From Pseudomonas reidholzensis (GTDB lineage Bacteria > Pseudomonadota > Gammaproteobacteria > Pseudomonadales > Pseudomonadaceae): a stretch of DNA of 64,000 nucleotides. Position numbers and translations under genes: made by a program. The notes beneath the pieces are model-generated. The model made no database searches, was not told the DNA's origin, and saw only the letters and a list, made by a program, of their open reading frames with translations. How positions within the stretch are numbered: position 1 is the stretch's first letter; each line of letters starts with the position of its first letter. This document shows, in pieces, positions 44,157 to 52,843 of the stretch. The stretch is from NCBI RefSeq assembly GCF_900536025.1, contig NZ_UNOZ01000017.1, positions 124,001-188,000 on the forward strand. The letters run 5' to 3'.

Positions 44157-44546
44157 ATGAGCAACGAGAAATACCAGAAAGGCCTCGAGATCCGCACCCA
44201 GGTGCTCGGCGAGGACTACGTCAACCGCTCGATCCAGAATGCCGACGAGTTCACCAAGCCGCTCCAGGAGCTGGTCACCGAATACTGCTGGGGGCATGTC
44301 TGGGGCCGCGATGGCTTATCGCTGAAAGAGCGCAGCATGATAAACTTGGCCATGATTTCCGCGCTCAACCGGCCCCACGAGCTCAAGCTGCACATTCGCG
44401 GCGCATTGCGTAATGGCCTGAGCCGTGAACAGATTCGCGAGATCCTGCTCCAGGTCGGCATTTATTGCGGCGTACCCGCGGCGGTGGACAGTTTCCGCCT
44501 GGCCCGCGAAGCGTTCGCCGAAGCCGATGCGGAGTCAACCCGTTAA
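44157..44546 (+). CDS. Carboxymuconolactone decarboxylase (CMD) family protein
   Basis: ATG 44157 (GGAG upstream) gives 129 residues, as in gamma-carboxymuconolactone decarboxylases. The core has TEYCWGHVWGRDGLSLKERS (residues about 41-60) and LKLHIRGALRNGLSREQIRE, with a His at about 82 that fits the catalytic pattern. No CxxC as in AhpD is seen. In the cluster it may decarboxylate or isomerise an intermediate, but the substrate is not known to be carboxymuconolactone. It is the last enzyme gene before the GntR regulator. Confidence 0.85.
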   Translation: MSNEKYQKGLEIRTQVLGEDYVNRSIQNADEFTKPLQELVTEYCWGHVWGRDGLSLKERSMINLAMISALNRPHELKLHIRGALRNGLSREQIREILLQVGIYCGVPAAVDSFRLAREAFAEADAESTR

Positions 44547-44637
44547 CAGCGGGCTGTTCGAACCACTGCAAGGAGCGCCTCGGGTTCGTGGCGCCCCGGC
44601 GATATTGGTGCAGACAGCCTCATAAAGAGCGCACCTG

Positions 44638-45390
44638 ATGAAACGCCAGCCACTCGACGACAGCTTCAAGGTCAACCGCAACCCCGTAACACTGCGCGAA
44701 ATCGTGCTCGACAAGCTGCGCAGCGCCATCATGAACTTCCACCTGCTGCCCGGCGACCGCCTGGTCGAGCGTGACCTCTGCGACCGCCTCGGGGTGAGCC
44801 GTACCTCGGTCCGCGAAGCCCTGCGCCACCTCGAATCTGAAGGCCTGGTGGAGTTTGCCGATGCCAAGGGCCCGCGCGTGGCGATCATCACTCTGGAAGA
44901 TGCCCGTGACATTTACGAGCTGCGCTGCGTGCTCGAGGGGCTGATCGTCCAGCTGTTCACCCTGAATGCCAAGGCCAAGGACATCCGCGCCCTGGAGCGT
45001 GCCCTCGAGGTCAACCGCGAGGCCCTCGAAGAAGGCGAGCTGCAGCAGGTGATCGACTCGGTGCAAGGCTTCTACGACGTGCTCCTGGAAGGCTCCGGCA
45101 ACCAGGTCGCCGCCACCCAGCTGCGTCAGTTGCAGGCGCGCATCAGCTACCTGCGTGCCACCTCGGTGTCGCAGGAGAACCGCCGCGGCGCCAGCAACAA
45201 GGAAATGGAAAAGATCGTCGCGGCGATCAAGGGCGGCGATCCGCTGGTCGCTCACCAGGCCTCGGTCGACCACGTGCGCGCCGCCGCCAAGGTCGCCCTG
45301 GAGTACCTGCGCCAGAAGCAGGATGACAACACCAAGGTGCGCGACATCGTCGAGCCCCTGGCCCTGAAGGACCCTCGCATAGGCCGCTGA
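44638..45390 (+). CDS. GntR-family regulator with FCD domain
   Basis: This 250-residue regulator has a GntR winged helix (LREIVLDKLRSAIM, LLPGDRLVERDLCDRLGVSR then TSVREALRHLESEGLV) and a C-terminal all-helical FCD ligand domain (DARDIYELRCVLEGLIVQLF to about residue 225). FCD repressors bind short palindromes and leave DNA on binding an acid metabolite. The three copies of the GGTATACC-type site at 38444, 38616 and 40564 are the natural targets. Its gene lies in the second operon, so it may be autoregulated. Confidence 0.92.
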   Translation: MKRQPLDDSFKVNRNPVTLREIVLDKLRSAIMNFHLLPGDRLVERDLCDRLGVSRTSVREALRHLESEGLVEFADAKGPRVAIITLEDARDIYELRCVLEGLIVQLFTLNAKAKDIRALERALEVNREALEEGELQQVIDSVQGFYDVLLEGSGNQVAATQLRQLQARISYLRATSVSQENRRGASNKEMEKIVAAIKGGDPLVAHQASVDHVRAAAKVALEYLRQKQDDNTKVRDIVEPLALKDPRIGR

Positions 45391-45392
45391 CC

Positions 45393-45956
45393 ATGCCCAA
45401 CGCCCCGCGCTACTGCCCGCACTGCACCACAGAGCTTGCCCGGGGCGTTCCCACCGGTGACACCCACGAACGCCTGCATTGCACAGGCTGTGGCTACATC
45501 CACTACATCAACCCAAAGATCATCGCCGGCTGCATCATCGAGCGCGACGGCAAGTACCTGCTGTGCCAGCGCGCCATCCCGCCGCGCCCCGGCACCTGGA
45601 CCCTGCCCGCAGGCTTCATGGAGGCCGGCGAGACCACCGAGCAGGCCGCCCTGCGCGAAGTCTGGGAAGAAACCGGCGTCCACGCCGAAATCGTCTCGCC
45701 GTATTCGATCTTCAGCGTGGCCAGGATCAGCGAGGTGTACATCGTCTTCCGCGCCATCGCCACCGAAGAGACCGGCCAGTTCGGGCCAGAAACGCTTGCC
45801 TACAAGTTCTTCGAACCTGAAGACATCCCCTGGGATGAGATCTATTACCCGGCGATCCGGCAGATCCTCGAGCGTTACATCCTCGAGCGCCAGGCCGGGG
45901 TCTACGGGATCTACATGGGCAACGACGACACCGGCAAGGTGCACTTCATTCGCTAG
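45393..45956 (+). CDS. Nudix hydrolase with zinc ribbon
   Basis: The 187-residue protein starts 2 bases after the GntR stop. A zinc ribbon (CPHC, then CTGC, residues about 8-33) leads a Nudix domain whose box reads GFMEAGETTEQAALREVWEE followed by TGV, with all catalytic glutamates. Relatives include NAD(H) pyrophosphatase NudC-like and ADP-ribose-type hydrolases; the zinc ribbon resembles NudC but the protein is shorter. A Nudix gene attached to a catabolic operon suggests either house-cleaning of a nucleotide-like by-product or mere co-transcription. Confidence 0.88.
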   Translation: MPNAPRYCPHCTTELARGVPTGDTHERLHCTGCGYIHYINPKIIAGCIIERDGKYLLCQRAIPPRPGTWTLPAGFMEAGETTEQAALREVWEETGVHAEIVSPYSIFSVARISEVYIVFRAIATEETGQFGPETLAYKFFEPEDIPWDEIYYPAIRQILERYILERQAGVYGIYMGNDDTGKVHFIR

Positions 45957-46075
45957 CCGCGCACGCGGATCCGCACACCTGGCGCACCACGATCGAGCAA
46001 CTCGGTTGTGGCGATGGCGATCGAGGATTATTCTTGGGAGGTATGTTCCCCCGTCTCAATATGTGAGCGCCGAAT

Positions 46076-46966
46076 ATGAAAATCGATGACATGGACGCCT
46101 TCGTGGCGGTCATCCGTTGCCAGTCGACCAACCTTGCCGCCGAAGCCCTGCAACTGACCCAGCCCGCCATCACACGGCGCCTGCAGAACTTCGAGGAAGA
46201 CCTGGGCGCCACCCTGCTCGACCGCAATACCAAACCGCTCAAGCCGACCCCGATGGGCTTGCGGGTGTACGACCAGTGCAAGGCCATCCTGCGCGAAATC
46301 GACGCCCTGCGTGAACTGGTGGCCAACGATGGCGCACCGTCCGGCACGCTGCGCCTGGGCGTGCCGCAGACCCTCGGCGACGTGATCCTGCTGGACGCCC
46401 TGGCGCAGATTCGCGCTACCTACCCCGACCTGCGCACCCAGGTCACCAGCGGCTGGGGCAGCAGCCTCATCGCGCGCATGGAGAACGGCGAGCTGGACGC
46501 CGCGGCGGCGTTGTTCCCACCCGGCAAGATCTTCCCCGAGGGCATCGCCAGCCAGTCCGTCGGGCGCATGCCACTGCGCGTGGTCGCGGCCAAGGGCAGT
46601 GCCAGCAAGCGCAGCTACAAGCTCAAGGACTGTTATACCCGCGGCTGGGTGCTCAACCCCGATGGCTGCGGCTTCCGCGCGGGGCTGCAACGGGCCTTGA
46701 GCGAGCAAGGGCTGTCGCTGTCGATCAACCTGGAGACCTTTGGTACCGACCTCCAGCTGGGCCTGGTGGCCAGTGGTCAGGGCCTGGGGCTGGTGCCCGA
46801 ACCGTTGTTGCTGGCCAGCCGGCACAAGGACCAGCTGGACGTGGTCAACGTCAGCGACTTCAAGCCGCAGGTCGACCTGTGGCTGTTCCACCCGCGCTAC
46901 CTGGGCAACCTGCAGGAGCCGGTGGAGCTGTTTGGCGAAATCGCCGGGGCGCGCTTGAAAGCTTGA
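46076..46966 (+). CDS. LysR-family transcriptional regulator
   Basis: This 296-residue LysR protein has the helix-turn-helix STNLAAEALQLTQPAITRRL (residues about 17-36) and a CysB-superfamily-type effector domain. It lies between the GntR cluster and the sulfur locus, on the same strand as both. Neither a divergent partner nor a clear operator was found, so its target cannot be assigned. A role in the sulfur genes 240 bp downstream is possible. Confidence 0.87.
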   Translation: MKIDDMDAFVAVIRCQSTNLAAEALQLTQPAITRRLQNFEEDLGATLLDRNTKPLKPTPMGLRVYDQCKAILREIDALRELVANDGAPSGTLRLGVPQTLGDVILLDALAQIRATYPDLRTQVTSGWGSSLIARMENGELDAAAALFPPGKIFPEGIASQSVGRMPLRVVAAKGSASKRSYKLKDCYTRGWVLNPDGCGFRAGLQRALSEQGLSLSINLETFGTDLQLGLVASGQGLGLVPEPLLLASRHKDQLDVVNVSDFKPQVDLWLFHPRYLGNLQEPVELFGEIAGARLKA

Positions 46967-46984
46967 TTTGCGCGGCCTTTAGGG

Positions 46985-47055
46985 CCTCTTCGCGGGTAAA
47001 CCCGCTCCCACAGAGTGCGATGATCCCTGTGGGAGCGGGTTTACCCGCGAAGAGG
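46985..47055. repeat. REP pair (inverted)
   Basis: CCTCTTCGCGGGTAAACCCG and its mirror lie 13 bases apart, a perfect 29-bp arm pair. It follows the LysR stop by 19 bases and could end its transcript. Confidence 0.92.
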
Positions 47056-47111
47056 ACAACACATTAAATAAATTTTTCTCATAACTATCTTACTTTTTAA
47101 TTCTACAAACA

Positions 47112-47144
47112 AATAATTAGCATATAACCAAAAAGACTTTTACA
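47112..47144 (+). promoter_or_regulatory. Sulfur-type promoter element, copy 1
   Basis: AATAATTAGC-ATATAACC-AAAAAGACTTT-TACA matches the sequences at 55566-55598 and 58323-58355 in nearly every position. It lies about 60 bp upstream of the SfnB-type gene in an A/T-rich stretch. The ATAACCAAAAAG core resembles CysB-dependent sulfur-starvation promoters remembered from Pseudomonas. CysB as binder is inference. Confidence 0.65.
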
Positions 47145-47203
47145 CCGGTCATCCATACGAATACGGTCTTAACAAATCTACCGTGTTCCAGGGATGAATG
47201 CCC

Positions 47204-48340
47204 ATGAGTCACCCGCCATCCGATCGCGTCCTCGCCGAGCTTAGCCAAGCCCTGGCCGCCAACGCCGAACGCTATGACCGCAGCGGTCAGTTCCCCCACG
47301 ACAACTTCACCCTGCTGCACCAGTACGGCCTGCTCGGCCTGACCGTGCCGCGCGCGCTGGGTGGCGGCGGTGCCGACCTTGCCACCGCGCGGCAGGTGAT
47401 CGCCGCCGTCGGCAAGGGCGACCCTTCCACCGCACTGATCCTGGTGATGCAGTACCTGCAGCACTTCCGCCTGCAAGAGCAGAACCGCTGGCCTGAGCAG
47501 CTGCGCCTGCAAGTGGCCCGCGACGCCGTCGACAACGGTGCGCTGATCAACGCATTCCGCGTCGAACCAGAGCTCGGCACCCCCGCCCGCGGCGGCCTGC
47601 CGGCGACCCTGGCACGGCGCACCGCCGAGGGCTGGCGGTTGTCCGGGCGCAAGATCTACTCCACCGGCAGCCATGGCCTGACCTGGTACCTGGTGTGGGC
47701 CCGCAGCGACGACAGCGACCCGCTGGTGGGCGGCTTCCTGGTGCACAAGGACACCCCCGGCATCCGCATCGTCGACGACTGGGACCACCTCGGCATGCGC
47801 GCCACCTGCAGCCACGAAGTGCGCTTCGACGACGTGCTGATCCCACTCGAGCACGCGGTCAGCGTCAGCCCGGCCAGCGCGCCGCGGCCGGAGCTCGACG
47901 GCGAAGGCCTGCTGTGGATGTCGGTGCTGCTGCCGGCGCTGTACGACGGTGTGGCCCAGGCCGCCCGCGACTGGCTGGTGCAGTTCCTCAACACGCGCAC
48001 GCCGAGCAACCTCGGCGCGCCGCTGGCCAGCCTGCCGCGCTTCCAGGACGTGGTCGGGCGCATCGACACCCTGCTGTTCGCCAACCGCAGCCTGCTCGAC
48101 TCGGCCGTCGCCGGCCTGGTCGATGCGCGCCACGCCGGGCAGCTCAAGCACCTGGTCAGCAGCAATGCCATCAAGGCCGTCGAGCTGGCCATCGAGGCCG
48201 CCGGCAACCCCGGGCTGTCACGCCACAACCCACTGGAGCGGCATTACCGCGACGTGCTGTGCAGCCGTATCCATACCCCACAGGACGACGTGGTGCTCGG
48301 CCAGGTCGGCCGCGCCGCGCTCGCAGAGGTGCAACCATGA
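47204..48340 (+). CDS. SfnB-family sulfur-acquisition flavoprotein (acyl-CoA dehydrogenase fold)
   Basis: ATG 47204 gives 378 residues, chosen because AGGG lies 9 bases upstream; an in-frame ATG at 47198 is too close to it. The acyl-CoA-dehydrogenase fold shows HQYGLLGLTVPRALGGGG, GRKIYSTGSHGLTWYLVWAR and a C-terminal helical bundle. The catalytic Glu of true acyl-CoA dehydrogenases is not evident, as in SfnB/DszC-type FMN monooxygenases that act on organosulfur compounds. It is the first gene of the sulfur locus, and overlaps the next gene by four bases (ATGA). Confidence 0.85.
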   Translation: MSHPPSDRVLAELSQALAANAERYDRSGQFPHDNFTLLHQYGLLGLTVPRALGGGGADLATARQVIAAVGKGDPSTALILVMQYLQHFRLQEQNRWPEQLRLQVARDAVDNGALINAFRVEPELGTPARGGLPATLARRTAEGWRLSGRKIYSTGSHGLTWYLVWARSDDSDPLVGGFLVHKDTPGIRIVDDWDHLGMRATCSHEVRFDDVLIPLEHAVSVSPASAPRPELDGEGLLWMSVLLPALYDGVAQAARDWLVQFLNTRTPSNLGAPLASLPRFQDVVGRIDTLLFANRSLLDSAVAGLVDARHAGQLKHLVSSNAIKAVELAIEAAGNPGLSRHNPLERHYRDVLCSRIHTPQDDVVLGQVGRAALAEVQP

Positions 48341-49281
48341 GCCATTCCATCATCGCCAGCCAGCTCGACCCACAGGTCAACCAGGCCTTGCGCGAGCAAC
48401 TGGTCGACCACGAAGTGATCGACATCGCGCCCGGCCAACTGGCCCTCGAGGTGCCCGCCGACGTGTTCATCGTGCGCCCGATCAACGTCCGCGGTCACCG
48501 TGTCGATACCCCGCCACCCGGCTGGCCGTGGTCGCTGCGCTGGGTACAGCTGGTGTCGTCGGGCATCGACTTCTACCCCGACTGGGTGTTCCAGGGCGCG
48601 CCAGTGACCAGCGGCAAGGGCGCCAACGCCGAGCAAGTGGCCGAGTTCGCCCTGGCCCTGGTGTTCGCCGCCGCCAAGCAACTGCCCGAGCTGTGGGTCA
48701 AGGACGCCGACTGGCGCCTGACGCCGCTGGCGCAGTTACGTGGCCGCACGCTGGGCATCCTCGGTTTTGGCAGCATCGGCCAGAGCCTGGCGCGCAAGGC
48801 CAGCGCCCTCGGCATGCACGTCCTGGCCCTGAGCCGGCCCGGCCAGCCGATCGCCGAGGTGCCGGGCGTGCAGCGCGCCGAAGACCTGCAGCAGCTGTTC
48901 GCCGGCTCTGATCACCTGGTCATCGCCGCGCCGCTGACCGCCGCCACCCGCGGCCTGGTCGACCGCAAGGTGCTGGCCAGCGCCCGCCCCGGCCTGCACC
49001 TGATCAACATCGCGCGTGGCGGCCTGCTCGACCAGGAGGCCCTGCTCGAAGCGCTCGACAGTGGCCTGATCGGCCGCGCCAGCCTCGACGTCACCGAGCC
49101 GGAACCGCTGCCCGCGGGCCACCCGCTGTATCACCACCCACGCGTCTTCCTGTCGCCGCACACCTCGGCGATCTCCGAGGACGGCTACCCGGTGTTCCTT
49201 GAGCGCTTCCTGGAAAACTTCAGCCGTTATCGCGAACAACAACCTTTGCACAACCTGGTCGACGCCCAGCGCGGCTACTGA
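48337..49281 (+). CDS. D-isomer-specific 2-hydroxyacid dehydrogenase
   Basis: ATG 48337 gives 314 residues with the NAD loop GILGFGSIGQSLARKA (residues about 147-162) and catalytic Arg, Glu and His in IARGGLL, DVTEPEPLP and LSPHTS. It reduces or oxidises a 2-oxo/2-hydroxy acid. In a sulfur locus the plausible role is on the carbon skeleton left after removal of amino or sulfur groups. It is translationally coupled to the SfnB-type gene and followed by the aldolase. Confidence 0.88.
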   Translation: MSHSIIASQLDPQVNQALREQLVDHEVIDIAPGQLALEVPADVFIVRPINVRGHRVDTPPPGWPWSLRWVQLVSSGIDFYPDWVFQGAPVTSGKGANAEQVAEFALALVFAAAKQLPELWVKDADWRLTPLAQLRGRTLGILGFGSIGQSLARKASALGMHVLALSRPGQPIAEVPGVQRAEDLQQLFAGSDHLVIAAPLTAATRGLVDRKVLASARPGLHLINIARGGLLDQEALLEALDSGLIGRASLDVTEPEPLPAGHPLYHHPRVFLSPHTSAISEDGYPVFLERFLENFSRYREQQPLHNLVDAQRGY

Positions 49282-49307
49282 TCCTGCCCCCTTTTTCGGA
49301 GATTGCC

Positions 49308-50102
49308 ATGAGTTCACTGTCTGTCGTCAGCCCCGCCACCCACTCCGTCCGCCAACGGGTCAGCGCCGAAGAGTGGGAGGTGCGCGTCAAGCTCGCCGCC
49401 GCCTACCGCCTGGCCGCGCTGTTCCGCTGGACCGACCACATCTACACGCACTTCTCGGCACGCGTGCCAGGCCCGGACGAGCATTTCCTGATCAACGCCT
49501 TCGGCCTGCTGTTCGACGAGATCACCGCCTCCAACCTGGTCAAGGTCGACGTCGACGGGACCATCATCGATGACCCGCTGGGGCTGGGTATCAACCAGGC
49601 CGGCTACGTCATCCACAGCGCCATCCACCGCGCCCGCCACGACCTCAAGGCGGTGCTGCACACCCACACCCGCGACGGCGCGGCGGTGTCGGCCCAGCGC
49701 GACGGCTTGCTGCCGCTGTCGCAGCACGCCCTGGCCTATTACAGCCGCGTGGCGTACCACAACTACGAGGGGGTGGCGCTGGACCTCGAAGAGCAGGAGC
49801 GGCTGGTCGCCAACCTGGGCGAAAGCAATATCCTGATCCTGCGCAATCATGGCCTGCTGACCGGTGGGGTCAGCGTCGAGCATGCGTTCCGTGAGCTGCA
49901 TGGCCTGGAGCGCGCGTGCAACATCCAGATCGCGGCACAGGCGGGCGGCAATGGCGACCTGCTGTACGCCCCGCCGGCGGCGATCGCCAAGGTGCATGAG
50001 CAGTCCAAGCGGTTTTCCGATGGGCTGGGGGAAGGTATCCAGCGGCATTGGGATGCGTTGATTCGTCAGCTGGATCGCGAGGGGCGTGATTACCAGGAGT
50101 GA
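49308..50102 (+). CDS. Class II aldolase/adducin family protein
   Basis: The 264-residue protein matches the class II aldolase/adducin domain. Metal ligands appear as VLHTHTRDG (His pair) and ILRNHGLLTGG (His), with an early Glu in FDEITASNLVKVD. Family members cleave or epimerise sugar phosphates such as fuculose-1-phosphate with a divalent metal; others act in methionine salvage (MtnB). A role in splitting a methylthio-containing or sulfur-bearing intermediate is attractive but inferred. GGAG precedes ATG 49308. It closes the first gene run before a REP pair. Confidence 0.87.
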   Translation: MSSLSVVSPATHSVRQRVSAEEWEVRVKLAAAYRLAALFRWTDHIYTHFSARVPGPDEHFLINAFGLLFDEITASNLVKVDVDGTIIDDPLGLGINQAGYVIHSAIHRARHDLKAVLHTHTRDGAAVSAQRDGLLPLSQHALAYYSRVAYHNYEGVALDLEEQERLVANLGESNILILRNHGLLTGGVSVEHAFRELHGLERACNIQIAAQAGGNGDLLYAPPAAIAKVHEQSKRFSDGLGEGIQRHWDALIRQLDREGRDYQE

Positions 50103-50122
50103 TTGTTGGTTGTCAGGGCCGA

Positions 50123-50203
50123 CCTCTTCGCGGGTAAACCCGCTCCCACAGGGTTTTGCAGTGCCCACAGAAACCTGTGGGAGCGGGTTTACCCGCGAAG
50201 AGG
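50123..50203. repeat. REP pair (inverted)
   Basis: CCTCTTCGCGGGTAAACCCG and its mirror lie about 23 bases apart, in the 160-bp gap between the aldolase and the ABC binding protein. It may stabilise or separate the two parts of the transcript. Confidence 0.92.
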
Positions 50204-50264
50204 CCGGTACTGACAGCAAAAAAACCTGATGCCCTGCCCTCTCGAGAATTCAAGGAATACCCCC

Positions 50265-51893
50265 ATGACCCGACACCGCCTCGCCAAGGGCGTGCTGGCC
50301 GCCTGCGCGCTGACGCTCGGCCTCAGCGCCTGCTCGCCGTCCAGCGAAGACGCCAGCGCCAAGACCCTGAACATCGCCTTCTGGGGCGACAACACCACCC
50401 TGGTCAGCATCGACCCGTTCCAGGTCTACTGGCTCGAGCACCGCGTACTGCTGCGCAACGTCGCCGAATCACTCACCGATCAAGACCCCAGCAGCGGCAA
50501 GATCATCCCCTGGCTGGCAAAAAGCTGGGAGGTCAGCGACGACGCCCTGAGCTACACCTTCCACCTGCGCAACGACGTCACCTTCAGCAACGGCGAACGC
50601 TTCGACGCCCACGCCGTGAAGGCCGCCTTCGACAGCAACAACGCCTTCGCCAAGCAGCTGCCGGCGACCTTCGGCGCCACCTACCTGGCCGGCTACGACC
50701 ACGCCGAAGCGGTCGACGACTTCACCGTGCGCCTGGTGCTGTCGCGCCCTAACGCCGGTTTCCTCCAGGCCACCTCGACCACCAACCTGGCGATCCTCGC
50801 GCCGGCCTCCTACAAGCTCAGCGCGCAGGAGCGCTCGCTGGGCAAGATCATCGGCACCGGGCCGTTCGTGCTCGAACACTACACCCCGGAAGTCGGCGCC
50901 CGGCTGGTCAAGCGCGCGGACTACGCCTGGGCCTCGGCCAACGTGAAAAACCAGGGCGCGGCGCACCTCGACGCGGTCGAGGTCAGCTACATCCCGGAAG
51001 AAAGCGTGCGCAACGGCCTGTTCCTGCAGGGCAAGGCCGACGTGCTGTGGCCACGCAACCCGTTCTCCGAAGTCGACCTCAAGCTGTTCCAGTCCAAGGG
51101 CGCGACTATTCAGAGCCGCTCGCTGCCCGGCCCGGCCCTCAACCTCTACCCCAACACCCGTGGCGAGCGCCTGCTGGCCGACCGCCAGGTGCGCCTGGCC
51201 CTGCAGAAGGCCATCGACCGCACCAGCTACGCGCACACCGTGTACAACGCCGAGTTCCCGGTGGTCAGCGGCGTCTACGACGTCACCACGCCGTACTTCA
51301 AGGCCCAGGCCGACAAGCTCAGCTATGACCCACAGGGCGCCGAACGCCTGCTCGACGCCGCCGGCTGGAGCAAGGGCGGCGACGGCTACCGCCACAAGGA
51401 CGGCAAGCGCCTGACCCTGAGCTACAACCTGACCCCGGCCGAGAGCGCCGGCGACGTACTGATCCAGGACCAGCTGCGCAAGGTCGGCATCGACCTCAAG
51501 CTGAACGTGCTGACCCGCGCCGAATGGGTCGCCGGTAACTCGTCGGGCAACTACGACCTGACCTCCACCTACATGACCCGCGCCGACCCGATCATCCTGC
51601 AGACGATCCTCGACCCGCGCGCAGCCAACAGCGCCACCCTCGCCACCAACACCTACGAGGCGCCGGTGCTGGCCAAGGCCCAGGCGCTGTTCGACCACGG
51701 CATCACCGCCACCCAGGACGCCCAACGCGCCCAGGCCTACGGCCAGCTGCAGGACCTGCTGATCGACGAAGGCTCGGCCTTCCCGCTGTACGAGCGGGTC
51801 TGGCAGGCGGCGACCTCGACACGGGTCAAGGACTTCCGCTGGACGGCCGAGGGCTTCGCCTTCCTCAGTGACATCGAGGTCGGCCAGCCATGA
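50265..51893 (+). CDS. ABC transporter substrate-binding lipoprotein (peptide/nickel type, SBP_bac_5)
   Basis: ATG 50265 (AAGGA upstream) gives 542 residues. The N-terminus has a basic region, a hydrophobic core (VLAACALTLGLSAC) and a lipobox with Cys at about 22, so it is a lipoprotein. The SBP_bac_5 fold is seen in ESLTDQDPSSGKIIPWLAKS and IIGTGPFVLEHY. Family members bind oligopeptides, glutathione or nickel complexes. It is first in a complete importer unit (binding protein, two permeases, double ATPase). In a sulfur context the ligand may be a sulfur-rich peptide or glutathione-like molecule. Confidence 0.9.
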   Translation: MTRHRLAKGVLAACALTLGLSACSPSSEDASAKTLNIAFWGDNTTLVSIDPFQVYWLEHRVLLRNVAESLTDQDPSSGKIIPWLAKSWEVSDDALSYTFHLRNDVTFSNGERFDAHAVKAAFDSNNAFAKQLPATFGATYLAGYDHAEAVDDFTVRLVLSRPNAGFLQATSTTNLAILAPASYKLSAQERSLGKIIGTGPFVLEHYTPEVGARLVKRADYAWASANVKNQGAAHLDAVEVSYIPEESVRNGLFLQGKADVLWPRNPFSEVDLKLFQSKGATIQSRSLPGPALNLYPNTRGERLLADRQVRLALQKAIDRTSYAHTVYNAEFPVVSGVYDVTTPYFKAQADKLSYDPQGAERLLDAAGWSKGGDGYRHKDGKRLTLSYNLTPAESAGDVLIQDQLRKVGIDLKLNVLTRAEWVAGNSSGNYDLTSTYMTRADPIILQTILDPRAANSATLATNTYEAPVLAKAQALFDHGITATQDAQRAQAYGQLQDLLIDEGSAFPLYERVWQAATSTRVKDFRWTAEGFAFLSDIEVGQP

Positions 51894-52840
51894 GCCGCTA
51901 CCTGATCGGGCGCATCGGCCAGGCGCTGCTGGTGTTGTGGGGCGCCTACACCATCACCTACTTCATCCTCTACCTGCTGCCGGGGGATACCCTGGCGATC
52001 ATGCTCAGCGCCTCGGGGATGGAGGCCGATGGCCTGTCGCCGGCAGACCTGGCCCAGGCCAAGGCCTACTACGGCCTGGACAAGGGCCTCTTCGAGCAGT
52101 ATTTCGACCTGCTCTGGCGCGCCCTGCACGGCGACCTCGGCCAGTCGCTGTCGCTCAACCGCCCGGTCAGCGCGCTGCTCGCCGAGCGCCTGCCGCAGAC
52201 CTTGTCGCTGGCCGGGCTGGCGATCGTACTGTCGCTGGTGGGCGGGGTCGGCCTGGCCTACCTGGCCGCCTACCTGCAATGGCGGCCGCTGAAGGTCGCC
52301 CTGAGCCGGCTGCCTTCGCTGGGCTTTTCGGTGCCGGTGTTCTGGATGGGCCTGCTGCTGATCCAGGTGTTCGCCTTTGGCCTGGGCTGGTTCCCGGCTA
52401 CCGGCAGCCGCGGTTTCGACAGCCTGGTGCTGCCCGCCGTGACCCTCGCCATCCCCAGTGCGGCGGTGTATGCGCAGGTGCTGATGCGCGGCTTCCAGGG
52501 CGTCTGGCAAGAGCCGTACATCGTCACCGCGTTCGCCAAGGGCCTGAGCCGGGCGCAGGTGCAGGCGCGTCACGGCCTGCGCAATGCGGCGCTGCCAATC
52601 CTCACCCTGATCGGCCTGCAGGTCGGCAACACGGTGTCTGGCGCGGTGCTGGTCGAGACCATCTTCTCGCGCAACGGCGTCGGTCGCCTGGCCCAGGAGG
52701 CCGTTCTGCGCCAGGACATCCCGGTGGTACTGGCGATCGTCGCGGTGTCGGCGGCGGCCTTCGTGCTGGTCAACCTGATCGTCGACCTGCTCTACCCGTA
52801 CCTCGACCCGCGCATCACCCACTCGCCAAAGGTGTCGTAA
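51890..52840 (+). CDS. ABC transporter permease (DppB/NikB type)
   Basis: This 316-residue inner-membrane protein starts within the last codons of the binding protein (ATGA overlap). It has about six helices and the family EAA loop (AKGLSRAQVQARHGLRNAAL) between the fourth and fifth. It has the usual DppB periplasmic insertion after helix 1 and forms half of the peptide-type membrane channel. Confidence 0.93.
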   Translation: MSRYLIGRIGQALLVLWGAYTITYFILYLLPGDTLAIMLSASGMEADGLSPADLAQAKAYYGLDKGLFEQYFDLLWRALHGDLGQSLSLNRPVSALLAERLPQTLSLAGLAIVLSLVGGVGLAYLAAYLQWRPLKVALSRLPSLGFSVPVFWMGLLLIQVFAFGLGWFPATGSRGFDSLVLPAVTLAIPSAAVYAQVLMRGFQGVWQEPYIVTAFAKGLSRAQVQARHGLRNAALPILTLIGLQVGNTVSGAVLVETIFSRNGVGRLAQEAVLRQDIPVVLAIVAVSAAAFVLVNLIVDLLYPYLDPRITHSPKVS

Positions 52841-52843
52841 GCC

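Noticed and set aside
47194..47244. Short frame from ATG 47194 (MNAHESP...) as a leader peptide
   Set aside because: It merely overlaps the SfnB start out of frame, has no own ribosome site and no cysteine.
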